From Natrinema salifodinae (GTDB lineage Archaea; Halobacteriota; Halobacteria; Halobacteriales; Natrialbaceae): a stretch of DNA of 64,000 nucleotides. Shown here one piece after another: positions 16,947 through 25,903 of the stretch. The translations under genes were made by a program, and so were the position numbers. The notes beneath the pieces are model-generated. The model had not been told where the DNA came from. It made no database searches and saw nothing but the letters and a program-made list of their open reading frames with translations. The stretch spans positions 1,116,001 through 1,180,000 of the forward strand of contig NZ_FOIS01000001.1 in assembly GCF_900110455.1 (NCBI RefSeq), given 5' to 3'. Numbering within the stretch: the first letter of the stretch is position 1; every line of letters begins with the position of its first letter.

Positions 16947-17076
16947 TACGTGTGGTACGGTATCGAGGCGAATAACACTTGGCCACGTGCGAAACCGGTC
17001 GCGGTCAGATCAGCAAGGGAAAACGAGGCGGGTGACCCGGTCCGCGTCGAGACGATCCGTGCGACCGCGGCCGGAG

Positions 17077-18315
17077 TCAGTCGTGGGTCGCCGACGCTCG
17101 ATCGACGTAAACGAGTTCGTCCGCCGACTCCAGCAGGCGGACGCCCCACGTGACGGTGACCGGAACCAGCGCGGTCGTGAAGATCGCGATGAAGACTAGG
17201 ATCGAGAACATCGACTGATCGATGACGCCGGCGCTGAGGGCGACCTGGGCGATGATGATCTCGACGGTCCCCCGACCGTTCATCCCGAAGCCGACAACCA
17301 GGCCCTCGCGGGAGGACAGCGACGTCGGCAGGGCGAACAGCCACGAGCCGATGATCTTCCCGAGGAAGGCGATCGCAACCAGGACGGTCAGCACGATCAG
17401 CGAATCCGAGAACACCGAGAAGGTGATCTGGAAGCCGACCGTGACGAAGAAGATCGGCGCGAACAGCCCCATCGCGAGGTCGTAGATGACCGTGTGCATG
17501 TGTTCGTACAGGTCGGGCTCGACGTCGGCCTGGCGGAGGAACATCCCCGCCATGAAGCCGCCGATGATCATGTGTAAGTCAGCCAGCGTCGCCAACTGGG
17601 CGAACAACAGGGAGACCAACAGGGCGAACGTGAACGCGGTCGTCCGGTCGACGAACCCGTACCGCTCGCGCTGGCGTTCGATGTAGTGCCACGCGACCGG
17701 CAGGAACCGATACCCGATCAGAAGCGTTACGGCGAAGAAGCCGACCGCCTGGAGTATGATGATGGCGAGTTCGGTCGCGTCGAACGTACCGGCGGTCACG
17801 TAGCTATCGACGCCCGCGAACGCGACGAGCACGCCCACGTCGGAGGCGAGCGCGCCGCCGAGTAACACGTTCGCGATCCGCGTATCGAGCAACTCGAGGT
17901 CCGCGAGGATCCGCGACTTGGTGGCCAGCGACGTCGCGGCCATGGCCAGGCCCAGGAACAGGGCCGCGCCGACGGACACGTCGAGCAAGACCCCGGCCGC
18001 GTAGCCCATTCCGAACGGAATGACGAAGGCGCCGAAGGCGATCAGCAGCGACTGGGCGCCCAGGCGGAACAGCTCACGGAGGTCGACTTCCATCCCGACG
18101 TAGACCATCAGGAGGAACACGCCGAGTTCGGACAGCACCGTGAGCAACTCCGAGGGGTGCAAGACCCCGAGCAGCGCGGGTCCGAAGGCGATGCCGGCGA
18201 ACAGTTCGCCCATCATCGTCGGATAGCCAAAGCGCTCGGCGATCGCGCCGAACACCCACGCGACCGTGAGGACGAGCAGGAGGCTCATGACGTCGATCCC
18301 GACGGCTTCAACCAT
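17077..18315 (-). CDS. Cation/proton antiporter, CPA2 family
   Basis: The 412-residue protein has about 12 membrane helices of the monovalent cation:proton antiporter-2 type, with the typical opening ERFGYPTMMGELFAGIAFGP, the discontinuous-helix regions around LAMAATSLATKSRIL and LASDVGVLV, and the C-terminal GFGMNGRGTVEIIIAQVAL block. It lacks TrkA-N or universal-stress C-terminal domains, so it is a membrane-only antiporter for Na+ or K+ against H+, important for ion balance in a halophile. It stands alone, and its termination region lies opposite the SPFH gene start. Confidence 0.9.
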   Translation of the reverse strand: MVEAVGIDVMSLLLVLTVAWVFGAIAERFGYPTMMGELFAGIAFGPALLGVLHPSELLTVLSELGVFLLMVYVGMEVDLRELFRLGAQSLLIAFGAFVIPFGMGYAAGVLLDVSVGAALFLGLAMAATSLATKSRILADLELLDTRIANVLLGGALASDVGVLVAFAGVDSYVTAGTFDATELAIIILQAVGFFAVTLLIGYRFLPVAWHYIERQRERYGFVDRTTAFTFALLVSLLFAQLATLADLHMIIGGFMAGMFLRQADVEPDLYEHMHTVIYDLAMGLFAPIFFVTVGFQITFSVFSDSLIVLTVLVAIAFLGKIIGSWLFALPTSLSSREGLVVGFGMNGRGTVEIIIAQVALSAGVIDQSMFSILVFIAIFTTALVPVTVTWGVRLLESADELVYVDRASATHD

Positions 18316-18474
18316 CGATCACCACCTCGCTCCGTCCGTAGGATAGTTGCGTCGCTGTTCCCGTCGATCGACCCGCCAGCGGCGGCTCCAACTCAATACG
18401 CCCATAGTAACTCGACTCGGTCGGATACGTAGTTTCATAGGTACTTTATTGATGTGATACGGTTGTCAGTCGTG

Positions 18475-19962
18475 TCAGTCGTCGGCACCGGCGTCGGTCG
18501 CTCCGATCTCGAGGTCGTCGCCGAGTTGGGCGCCGGGAGGCCCCTCGGTGACGTCGGCCGTGCGCCAGGTGCCCCGTCGGTACCAGGCGAACGCGAGGCC
18601 GGCACCGAGGACGTTCGAGACGGCGAACGCGATCCAGATGCCGCGGTACCCGATCGTCATTTGCGAGAGCCCGGCGGCGACCGGGAGCCGGACGAGGCCG
18701 TAGATGACGAGGACGATCCCCGCTGCGGTGAGAGTCTTTCCGGCACCGCGGAAGCTGCCGTTGTACGAGCGCATCACGCCGATGAACCCGAACGTCGGCG
18801 CGACGTACCGGAGGAAGGACACGCCGATGTCGACGACCTCGGGATCGGTCGTGAACACGGCGACGATCGGTCGCGCCCCGATCCAGGCGACAATGCCGAG
18901 CGCGCCCAGGATGACGAACATCGTGCGGGCGGCGAAGTCGGCGGCGGCCTGTGCGCGGTCCGGTTCGTCCGCGCCCATGTTCTGACCGGTCATCGTCTCG
19001 ACGCCGCGGGCGACCGCGACCGCGGGGAGGAAGATAACCGAGAACACCCGCGTGCCGACGCCGTAGGCGGCGACGACCGTCGTCGGGAACAGGCCGACGA
19101 TGACCAACAGCAGATTGATCGATAGCGCCCGGCCCATCCCCTCGACGGAGGCCGGCACGCCGAGCCTGACGAGTCGCTTCGCAAAGGAGAGGTCCGGTCG
19201 CATCTGTCGGAGCCGGATCCGAACGCCCCGGGTCCCCTGGAACATGATCGCCAGGCCGACGACGAGCGCGAGCCCGCGCGAGAAGACGGTCGCGACCGCC
19301 GCGCCCTGAATGCCGAGTTCGGGGAACGGTCCCCAGCCGAAGATCAGGAACGGGTCGAGGACGACGTTGACCAGCACCGAACCGAACATCACGAGCATCG
19401 GTGTGATCGTGTCCCCGTAGCCTCGCATGAGCGCGATGAAGACGAAGAACCCGAACATGAACGCCAGGCCGAGCGAGATGACCTGCATGTAGGCGGTAGC
19501 CAGGGGTAACACCTCCGCCGAAGCGCCCAGGAGTTCGAGCAGGGGCTCGACGATCCCGTAACCGACGAGTCCGATGAGTGTGGCGCCGATCAGCGACAGC
19601 GCGACCGTCTGCGAGGCGGCGTACTCCGCGTCGGCCTCCTCGCCTGCACCGACGTGTTGGGCGACCAAGACGCTGCCGGCGACCGAGAGCCCCATTCCGA
19701 CGGAGATGAGCAGGAAGACCATCGGGAACGCGAAGCTGATCGCCGCGAGCGCGTTCGTGCTGTACTGGCCGAGCCAGAACGTGTCGATGAGGTTGTAGGC
19801 GGTCTGCAGCAGGTTCGTCACCACGATCGGCAGGGAGAGGTAGAACAGCGGCTTCGCGATGCCGCCCGCCGTCAGATCGACCTCGTCGGGACCCTTGAAC
19901 AGGCCGGAAACCCGATCGATCTGATAGCCGAACCACGTCACCAGGCGCCCGAGTAGGCTCAT
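18475..19962 (-). CDS. MATE family efflux transporter
   Basis: The 495-residue protein is a multidrug and toxin extrusion transporter with 12 membrane helices in two halves, each showing the family pattern (PIVVTNLLQTAYNLIDTFWLGQ in the first, GVPASVEGMGRALSINLLLV in the second). It should export organic or cationic compounds using a Na+ or H+ gradient. Its start codon overlaps the stop of the upstream TetR gene by four bases (ATGA at 19959-19962), so the pair forms an operon and the regulator probably controls the transporter. The C-terminal 30 residues are an acidic cytoplasmic tail. Confidence 0.93.
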   Translation of the reverse strand: MSLLGRLVTWFGYQIDRVSGLFKGPDEVDLTAGGIAKPLFYLSLPIVVTNLLQTAYNLIDTFWLGQYSTNALAAISFAFPMVFLLISVGMGLSVAGSVLVAQHVGAGEEADAEYAASQTVALSLIGATLIGLVGYGIVEPLLELLGASAEVLPLATAYMQVISLGLAFMFGFFVFIALMRGYGDTITPMLVMFGSVLVNVVLDPFLIFGWGPFPELGIQGAAVATVFSRGLALVVGLAIMFQGTRGVRIRLRQMRPDLSFAKRLVRLGVPASVEGMGRALSINLLLVIVGLFPTTVVAAYGVGTRVFSVIFLPAVAVARGVETMTGQNMGADEPDRAQAAADFAARTMFVILGALGIVAWIGARPIVAVFTTDPEVVDIGVSFLRYVAPTFGFIGVMRSYNGSFRGAGKTLTAAGIVLVIYGLVRLPVAAGLSQMTIGYRGIWIAFAVSNVLGAGLAFAWYRRGTWRTADVTEGPPGAQLGDDLEIGATDAGADD

Positions 19963-20597
19963 CGGTCCGCCTCCGACCCGTCCATCTCGCCGGTCGACGA
20001 CGGCGCCCCGTCGCGCTCACCGTCCACTCGTAGGGTCTCGTCGATGTACTCGTGGAAGAACTCCTTCGTCCGTGCGGGCGACCGGTCGACCGCGACCGCT
20101 CGCGTCTGCGCGCCGTGGAAGACCGTCACGAGGAAGTCGGCTATCTCGTCGGGATCGACACCCTCGCGGAGCTGCCCGGCCTCGATGCCGTCCGCGACGA
20201 GCTCCGCGATCCGGTCGTGCAACGCCCGGTCGAATTCGTCGAGCTGCTCCCGGTAGGCCTCGTTGTACGGCGCCTGGGCCTTGATCTCGAGCATCGCCAT
20301 CCGGAACTCCTCCGCGGAGTCCTCGTCGGACGGCGTCAGAAGTTCCTCTAAGAATTCGTGAAGCCGTTCGGCCGGCGTCCCGCCGGGCACGGTCTCGGTC
20401 CGCTCCTCGAACTGGGTCAGAAGATACTCCAGAAAGGACTCGAGGAGGTCCCGTTTCCCATCGAAGTGGTAGTGTAGGGTCCCTTTGCTCTTCGTCGACT
20501 CCGCGGCGATGTCCTGCATCGTCAACTCCGCGTAGCCGTGTTTACACAGCGCGCGATACGTCGCCTCCATGAGATCGTCCTTCGTCGCATCCGTCAT
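19959..20597 (-). CDS. TetR/AcrR family transcriptional regulator
   Basis: This 212-residue regulator has a typical N-terminal TetR DNA-binding domain: LMEATYRALCKHGYAELTMQDIAAES, then the recognition segment TKSKGTLHYHFDGKRDLLESFL (about residues 8-60). The all-helical C-terminal ligand-binding domain resembles BetI-like TetR regulators. It is the first gene of an operon with the MATE exporter, and a perfect 14-base palindrome lies 26 bases upstream of its start, so it most likely represses its own operon until an exported compound binds. The 20 C-terminal residues are polar and probably disordered. Confidence 0.92.
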   Translation of the reverse strand: MTDATKDDLMEATYRALCKHGYAELTMQDIAAESTKSKGTLHYHFDGKRDLLESFLEYLLTQFEERTETVPGGTPAERLHEFLEELLTPSDEDSAEEFRMAMLEIKAQAPYNEAYREQLDEFDRALHDRIAELVADGIEAGQLREGVDPDEIADFLVTVFHGAQTRAVAVDRSPARTKEFFHEYIDETLRVDGERDGAPSSTGEMDGSEADR

Positions 20598-20622
20598 TCA
20601 GAAAGATCCTGTTCTGACTTAC

Positions 20623-20636
20623 TGACTGGCCAGTCA
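20623..20636 (-). promoter_or_regulatory. Probable TetR operator: perfect 14-bp palindrome
   Basis: TGACTGGCCAGTCA reads the same on both strands. It lies just downstream of a CTTTTGA TATA-like box (20635-20641 on the minus strand) and 26 bases before the ATG of the TetR gene, where a bound repressor would block transcription start. A further TGAC half-site follows at 20615-20618. Confidence 0.7.
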
Positions 20637-20799
20637 AAAGGCCTTCGCCATCGAAACCGATAGCCGCGGGTTGAGCGAAAATCGCCCTGCGAGCCGCCGT
20701 ATGCCGGCGCTGGACAAGGTCCGCTCGTCGTCGAAAATCGGATCGGAACCGGGCCCGTCAAACCGGACGAGTTACCGGCTGCGGATCGCCTCGATCCGG

Positions 20800-21255
20800 T
20801 CAGTCCCTGTCGCGGAGTCGCTCGAGGACCTCCCGCGCGTTCTCGACCGCTTGGGCTTTCTTCGCCGGATAGGCTTCGACCTTCCCGCGGAAGGTGATGC
20901 CGTCACCGAGACGAACCTCCCCCTGGAAGGCGGCCTGCTTGTCCAGGCGCAGGAAGAGTTCGGTGTTCTCGGTGACCCGCTCGTCGAGTTCGTCGATCAA
21001 GTTTTCGAACGACTCGAGGTCGGCCAGGCGGGAGAGGACGTGGCGGACGTCGTCGGCGTTCTCGACGCGGGCCGAGAGGACGAGGATACGGTCGCCGTAG
21101 TGGCCCTCGCTCTCGACGCGCTCGATCTCGAACGGGTCGTCTTCGTCGTCGCGGTCGGGGAGGAAGGTTCGAAGCGCTTCCTCGACGCGCTTTTCGTCCT
21201 CGGTGGCGTAGCAGAACGTCCGTAAATCGACGTAGTGAAGCGGGATTTGTGGCAT
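20800..21255 (-). CDS. Archaeal RNA-binding protein (COG1325-type, exosome-linked)
   Basis: This 151-residue protein matches the archaeal family described as RNA-binding or predicted exosome-subunit (COG1325, PF01877). It begins with PLHYVDLRTFCYATEDEKRVEEAL, continues with the EGHYGDRILVLSARVE segment, and ends with a helix LFLRLDKQAAFQGEVRLGDGITFRGKVEAYPAK typical of the family. It probably acts in RNA processing or ribosome biogenesis in the cytoplasm. The usual neighbours (RNase P subunits or proteasome genes) are not present here. The start at MPQIPLHYV fits the family N-terminus. Confidence 0.85.
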   Translation of the reverse strand: MPQIPLHYVDLRTFCYATEDEKRVEEALRTFLPDRDDEDDPFEIERVESEGHYGDRILVLSARVENADDVRHVLSRLADLESFENLIDELDERVTENTELFLRLDKQAAFQGEVRLGDGITFRGKVEAYPAKKAQAVENAREVLERLRDRD

Positions 21256-21382
21256 CTGCAGTCGAATTCCGATTTCGAATCCGGTTCGGCTCGGGTTCCG
21301 ATGCGGTCTGCGGGGCGCGGTTCGCCGTGAGCGGTGACGCGACGAACGGGTCGCGAACGGCGCAACCGACCCGCGAACGGTG

Positions 21383-21589
21383 TTACTCTTCGTCGGCGTC
21401 GGCGTCGGCGTCGTCGGCTGCCTCGAGGGCGTCCTCGGGGACGCCGGCCTCCTGGCCGTCCTCGAAGCTGACGGTGTAGGTGACGTCGCCGAACATCGAT
21501 TCCATCGTCTGGGAGACGGTGCCGGTCTCGCCGTCGAACTCGCTGTGCTCGTCGTGCAGGACGACGCGATCGTCTTCCTCGAAGCTCAT
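21383..21589 (-). CDS. Small acidic beta-barrel-like protein, 68 aa
   Basis: The first 50 residues (DDRVVLHDEHSEFDGETGTV, then FGDVTYTVSFEDGQEAGVP) look like a small KOW/SH3-like barrel, in which a DRV strand, a GETGTV turn and a YTVSFEDG strand recur. The last 18 residues are an alanine/aspartate/glutamate tail. Such proteins are widespread in haloarchaea, and their function is unknown. It is upstream of the RNA-binding gene on the same strand, with a 127-base gap. Confidence 0.75.
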   Translation of the reverse strand: MSFEEDDRVVLHDEHSEFDGETGTVSQTMESMFGDVTYTVSFEDGQEAGVPEDALEAADDADADADEE

Positions 21590-21724
21590 AGTCGGTGATT
21601 CCCCGCCGCCGCGTAAAAAGGGACTGATTCACGGCAAGACGGGAGTGCGGACCGGTTTCCGGATCAGCCGCCCGAGCGGCGGTTGCCGCGGCCCTGGGTT
21701 GGCCGTCGCGGTTTCCGAAGCCGA

Positions 21725-21901
21725 CTATCGCATGTTCTCGAGCGCGACCACGGTGTCCGACATGACCCACGCGTCGTCACAGGTGACGTCCTCGATACTG
21801 AGCGCGAAAAACGACTCGCGACCGTCGTCGACGGTGATGCGATAGCTGCGACTCTGCAACGAGCCGGTCTGTTCGGACGAATTCGATCGAGCGGGGCCCA
21901 C
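21725..21901 (-). CDS. Small haloarchaeal protein, 58 aa, GTG start
   Basis: This minus-strand frame reads RSYRITVDDG, then FFALSIEDVT, then DDAWVMSDTVVALENMR before the TAG stop. The ending (W, two or three residues, SD, several residues, L, two residues, MR) is like that of short haloarchaeal proteins of unknown function that I associate with family DUF7331, so I take it as a true gene. No ATG exists in frame. The GTG at 21899-21901 gives 58 residues, and the frame is closed by a stop about 50 bases further upstream. It is shorter than usual ORF cut-offs and would be missed by simple ORF calling. Confidence 0.55.
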   Translation of the reverse strand: MGPARSNSSEQTGSLQSRSYRITVDDGRESFFALSIEDVTCDDAWVMSDTVVALENMR

Positions 21902-22153
21902 GAATGTGTTCAGGCGTTGACGGAGATAACTGGCTCGGTCCGAGGACCAGGCGGGTCACGCCGTTTCGAACGATCGTCCGATGATCGACAGTCGAATTGC
22001 GTAACGCGGCCCTCGAGCGCGCCGAATGCCGGAGCAGCGTCCGCCACCGGTTACGCTCGGCGCGGCGCGAACGAAAACGGAGATCCGCTCGGACGAACCG
22101 GAAACGACGAATATCGAGACGCGGACCGCGAACTCCCGGCGCCGGAGACCGAC

Positions 22154-22843
22154 TTAGGCTTCGAGTTCGATGCCGAGTTCCTCGAGCAGCGTCTCGGCCG
22201 CGGCGCTCGAGGATCCGGGGCCGCGGGCGGTGATGAGGTCGCCGTCGACGGTGACGCTCGCGTCCTGATCGAGTTCGGCGTCCCAGTTGCCGCCGGCCGC
22301 CTTCACTTCGTCTTCGACCCAGTAGGGCAGCTTGCGGCCGTCTGGCATTCGGTCCTGCTCGTCGACGATGCCCTCCTCCCACTCGTTGGGGAAGCCGGTT
22401 ACGTTGCGGTCGTTGACGATGAACGCGCCCTGGCTGTCGCGGGCGAACCCGAGCAGGCCAACGGCGTGACAGACCACGAGCGCTTTCCCGTCGCCTTCGA
22501 CGATGTCACGCAGGAGCTCGCGGGCGTGTTTGTCCTGATTGATGTCCCACGCGGTGCCGTGACCGCCGGGGAAGACGACGGCGTCGTAGCCGTCGGCGTT
22601 GGCCTGTGCAACCGGGATCGGATCGTTCAGTCGCTCGTCGTTCTCGTGGACCTCGCGGATGCGCTCGGCGGTCTCCTCGCCGACCTCGTCGGGATCGACC
22701 GACCGCTCGTCGACGACGGGCGGGCTCCCCGATGGCGTCGCGACCGTGACCTCGACGCCCGCGTCCGAGAGCGTCTCGAGCGGCTCGACGCATTCTTCTC
22801 CCCAGTACCCTTCCTCGCTGACGACGAACAGTGCTTGCGTCAT
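22154..22843 (-). CDS. DJ-1/PfpI (Hsp31-like) glutamine-amidotransferase-fold protein
   Basis: The 229-residue protein belongs to the DJ-1/PfpI superfamily, subgroup of Hsp31-like glyoxalase III/chaperones. The conserved glutamate (E16, in GYWGEE), the FPGGHGTAWD loop, and the nucleophile elbow VVCHAVG with cysteine 125 followed by histidine 126 are present. Members detoxify methylglyoxal to lactate without cofactor, or act as deglycases or chaperones under stress; which applies here is not decided by sequence. The ATG at 22843 begins MTQALFVVSEEGYWG as in homologues; the longer frame upstream is not homologous. It is divergent from the hsp20 gene, with a 150-base gap. Confidence 0.9.
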   Translation of the reverse strand: MTQALFVVSEEGYWGEECVEPLETLSDAGVEVTVATPSGSPPVVDERSVDPDEVGEETAERIREVHENDERLNDPIPVAQANADGYDAVVFPGGHGTAWDINQDKHARELLRDIVEGDGKALVVCHAVGLLGFARDSQGAFIVNDRNVTGFPNEWEEGIVDEQDRMPDGRKLPYWVEDEVKAAGGNWDAELDQDASVTVDGDLITARGPGSSSAAAETLLEELGIELEA

Positions 22844-22995
22844 ACGCGTTCGTAGGTGCGGGAGCGTAAAAACGACCTGCCCTCCCCTCGGTTCTGCCGC
22901 AATTCCCCGCGCTAACATGTCGTCCGGAGCGATCGTCTCCCCGATTGAGGGTGGCCTTTTTCGCCGTCGCTGCCCTACATGCGATAGGTGATACC

Positions 22996-23460
22996 ATGTC
23001 GAATCGACCAAACCCGTTCGACGGGCTCGACGAACTGTTCGACCGACTGAACCGCCAGATCGAGACGGCCGCCCAGTCGTGGGAGTCGCAGGTCGACAAC
23101 CGGAGTCAACTCGATCTCTCGATGGGCGGCTCCGCGACGAGCATCGACTTAGCCGACGAGGGCGACGAGTTCGTCGTCACTGTCGACGTACCGGGGTACG
23201 AGAGCGAGGACCTCGAGTTGCGACTCGTCGGCCGGCGCCTGGCCGTCTCGGGCGAGCGAGAGCGCGACCGCGAGGTCGGCGGTGAGGACGAGAACTACAT
23301 CCGGCGCGAGCGGACGACCAAGTCGTTCAGCCGCCAGCTCCGTCTGCCCGAACCGGTCGACGACGAGGCGGTCCAGGCCAGCGTCAACAACGGCATCCTG
23401 ACGGTCCGACTACCGAAGCAAGAGCCGAGCGACGAGGCGCGCTCGATCGACATCGGCTGA
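22996..23460 (+). CDS. Small heat-shock protein (Hsp20/alpha-crystallin)
   Basis: This 154-residue sHSP has an N-terminal arm with FDGLDELFDRLNRQIE, an alpha-crystallin domain at about 50-140 with DEFVVTVDVPGYESEDLELRL and NYIRRERTTKSFSRQLRLPE, and the closing ASVNNGILTVRLPK, the standard family ending. It is an ATP-independent holdase that forms large oligomers and protects unfolded proteins. The start at MSNRPNPF is supported by a T-rich box (CTTTTT near 22953-22958) about 40 bases upstream. The divergent neighbour is a DJ-1/Hsp31-like stress gene, so the pair may respond together to stress. Confidence 0.94.
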   Translation: MSNRPNPFDGLDELFDRLNRQIETAAQSWESQVDNRSQLDLSMGGSATSIDLADEGDEFVVTVDVPGYESEDLELRLVGRRLAVSGERERDREVGGEDENYIRRERTTKSFSRQLRLPEPVDDEAVQASVNNGILTVRLPKQEPSDEARSIDIG

Positions 23461-23512
23461 GCTCGTCGCACCCGTTTTCCGCTTCCACTCCCGTCCCCGT
23501 TCCGGGCCAATA

Positions 23513-24511
23513 TCAATCGTCGAGATGTAACGAGTCGAAGAATCGCCGCGTGAGCCGGTCTCCGACGAAGTCGAGCAGTTCGTCCGCGTCGTCGCCCTCG
23601 TCCGCGAACAGTCCGAGTTCGATCCGGCCGCCGGCCATGTCGTGGTGGCCGCCGACCGCGCCGAGTTCGTCGAACGCGTCCTTCAGCGTCTCGCCCATGT
23701 GGACCCGCGGATCGATCGAGCGCCCGCTCAGCCGGATCGCGCCGTCGACGATGCCGTATACCAGTACCGTGTTCACCCCCTCGAGGTTGAGCAGGTAGTC
23801 CGCCGCCTGCGGGAGCGCGTCCGTCTCCGTCGTCTTGCCGACACTCGCGACCAGCGACGAACCCCGGCGCTCCCGGCTGGCGATCGCCCGTCCGATCGCG
23901 TCGAGCGTCCCCGGCGTGAACGCGGTGCCGTACAGCTGTTCGAGGGTCTCCAGGTCCGCGTCCGGATAGACCGCGAGCGCGGCCTCGTACTCGCGCCGCG
24001 TCGGTTCCCTGACGAAGTCCAGTCGCTCCCGGTGGAGCGCGAACAGCAGCGCGGAGGCGAGTCGCGGCGTCAGATCGACCTCGAGGTCGTGGAGGTACTC
24101 GACGAAGATCGTCGCCGTCGCGCCGTAGTCGCTGCGAACGTCCTCGAACGTCGCCCCGGACGAGTCGCCGGGGTGGTGATCGACGACGATGTCGGGCGCG
24201 ACGGCGACCGGAACCTCGGTGTTCGCGCCTGGCCTGGTGTGGTCGACGAAGCTCACGCTGTCGTAGGCCCCGAGGTCGGTCTCGGAAATCGTCCGGAGGC
24301 TGATGTCGAGTAGGTTGACGAACGCGCGGTTTTGCTGGTGGGAGATCTCGCCGCCGTAGGCGATCGCCACGTCGTCGACGTCGTGGTCGACGGCGATCGC
24401 TTCGAGGGCGATCGCGCTGGCGAGACAATCCGGATCGGGATTGTCGTGGCAGACGATCGCCAGGGAGTCCGCCGACTCGAGGACGGACGCGAGCTCGTCC
24501 GCGCGGGACAT
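23513..24511 (-). CDS. DHH/DHHA1 family phosphoesterase
   Basis: The 332-residue protein has the RecJ/NrnA-like DHH core: HDNPDPD near residue 22 (first metal-binding motif), SFVDHTRPG, VVDHHPGD (the DHH motif), and DYGATATI. The C-terminal DHHA1 domain ends with VGGHHDMAGGRIELG. Members degrade short oligonucleotides, pAp or cyclic dinucleotides with Mn2+. The haloarchaeal version's substrate is not settled, though NrnA-like nano-RNase or pApA activity is likely. The start MSRADELASVLESAD fits the family; upstream open reading is not homologous. It is divergent from the thiolase gene. Confidence 0.9.
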   Translation of the reverse strand: MSRADELASVLESADSLAIVCHDNPDPDCLASAIALEAIAVDHDVDDVAIAYGGEISHQQNRAFVNLLDISLRTISETDLGAYDSVSFVDHTRPGANTEVPVAVAPDIVVDHHPGDSSGATFEDVRSDYGATATIFVEYLHDLEVDLTPRLASALLFALHRERLDFVREPTRREYEAALAVYPDADLETLEQLYGTAFTPGTLDAIGRAIASRERRGSSLVASVGKTTETDALPQAADYLLNLEGVNTVLVYGIVDGAIRLSGRSIDPRVHMGETLKDAFDELGAVGGHHDMAGGRIELGLFADEGDDADELLDFVGDRLTRRFFDSLHLDD

Positions 24512-24673
24512 AGTACCAATACGACGACGAGACGCTTGAATCCCGCGTCGCCTCTCACGAACTCGAATCTCGGCGGGAACGGACCGAGCGTGCGACGCCC
24601 GCGAATGGAGTCCTTGGTGAACGACCGTGAGCAACCGGGCACTTATTTCACATCGGACGCCGCAACGGCGGGT

Positions 24674-25903
24674 ATGCGAGACGCGTACCTCGTTGGCGCG
24701 GGACAGTCGGACTACGGGGCGTTCCCCGAGGAGAGCTACCGGTCGCTGTTCCGGACGGCGTTCGACGCGGCGACGGATAGCGTTCCGAAGGGACTCGACG
24801 CGGGCGACGTCGACGAAGCGTTCGTCGGCACGCTCGGGGTCGGCGGGCGACAGCTCGGCCTCTCCGGGCCCGCGGTGACCGAACACGTCGGCCTCGACGG
24901 CGTGCCGACCACCCGAGTCGAGAACGCCTGCGCGGCCAGCGGCTTCGCCGTCCGCCAGGCCGTCCAGGCGATCAAGTCGGGGATGGCCGACGTGGTCCTC
25001 GCGGGCGGCTTCGAAGTCATGTCCGACACGAGTTCGGACGCGACGAAGTACTGGCTCGGGGTCTCCGGGGAGACCGAGTGGGAGCGGCTCTCGGGAACCA
25101 CGTTCTCCGGCGTCTATGCCCAGATGGCCAGCGTCCACATGGAGCGGTACGGCACCACGCGGGAACAGCTCTCGCGCGTTGCCGTCAAGAACCACGCGAA
25201 CGGCGCGAAGAACCCCCACGCGCAGCTGGGCTTCGAGTGCTCGCTCGAGGACGCCCAGTCCGCGCCGGTCGTCGCGGACCCGCTCAACCTCTATCACTGC
25301 TGTCCGACCTCCGACGGCGCGGCCTGCGCCCTGATCGTCAGCGAGGACGTGGTCGAGGAGTACACGGATGACCCGATCCGGGTCGCGGGCGTCGGCGCCG
25401 GCAGCGACGACGTCGGGCTCTTCCAGCGCGATACGTACACCGGCATCCCCGCGAGCCGGCGGGCCGCCGAGTCGGCCTACGAGATGGCCGGCGTCGGCCC
25501 GGACGAACTGGACTTCGCCGAGGTCCACGACTGCTTCGCCATCGCCGAATTGCTGGCCTACGAGGATCTGGGCTTCTGCGAGGAGGGCGAGGCCGGCCGG
25601 CTGATCGAGTCCGGCGCGACCGAACTCGGCGGCGACCTCCCGGTCAACACCTCCGGCGGGCTCAAGTCCAAGGGCCACCCCATCGGCGCGACCGGCGCCG
25701 GCCAGGTCGTCGAGGTGTTCAAGCAGCTCTCGGGGACCGCCGGCGAGCGCCAGGTCGAGCGCCCGACCCGCGGCCTGACGCACAACGTCGGCGGCAGCGG
25801 CGGTGCGGCCGTGGTTCACGTCTTTGAGCGCGAGGAGCCACGCTCCTCGAGGAATTCGAGCGGACGTGGTCCGCGAGAGAAGGAATCGGAGGTGAGCGCG
25901 TAA
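24674..25903 (+). CDS. Thiolase family protein (SCP2/acetyl-CoA acetyltransferase type)
   Basis: This 409-residue thiolase condenses or cleaves beta-ketoacyl-CoA. Active-site motifs are intact: nucleophilic C86 in VENACAASG, the HDCFAIAE segment and GHPIGATGAGQ near the C-terminus. The sequence is of the archaeal type that works next to HMG-CoA synthase and DUF35 proteins rather than of bacterial FadA. The start at MRDAYLVGAG is followed by the typical N-terminal strand. The stop overlaps the start of the next gene (TAATG), an HMGCS-like/DUF35 fusion, so the two products probably form one complex as in the archaeal thiolase/HMGCS/DUF35 assembly. Confidence 0.92.
   Translation: MRDAYLVGAGQSDYGAFPEESYRSLFRTAFDAATDSVPKGLDAGDVDEAFVGTLGVGGRQLGLSGPAVTEHVGLDGVPTTRVENACAASGFAVRQAVQAIKSGMADVVLAGGFEVMSDTSSDATKYWLGVSGETEWERLSGTTFSGVYAQMASVHMERYGTTREQLSRVAVKNHANGAKNPHAQLGFECSLEDAQSAPVVADPLNLYHCCPTSDGAACALIVSEDVVEEYTDDPIRVAGVGAGSDDVGLFQRDTYTGIPASRRAAESAYEMAGVGPDELDFAEVHDCFAIAELLAYEDLGFCEEGEAGRLIESGATELGGDLPVNTSGGLKSKGHPIGATGAGQVVEVFKQLSGTAGERQVERPTRGLTHNVGGSGGAAVVHVFEREEPRSSRNSSGRGPREKESEVSA

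Noticed and set aside
23513..25819. Minus-strand ORF joining the DHH protein with the thiolase region
   Set aside because: Only the first 332 codons after ATG 24511 are DHH family; the upstream part is antisense of the thiolase gene.
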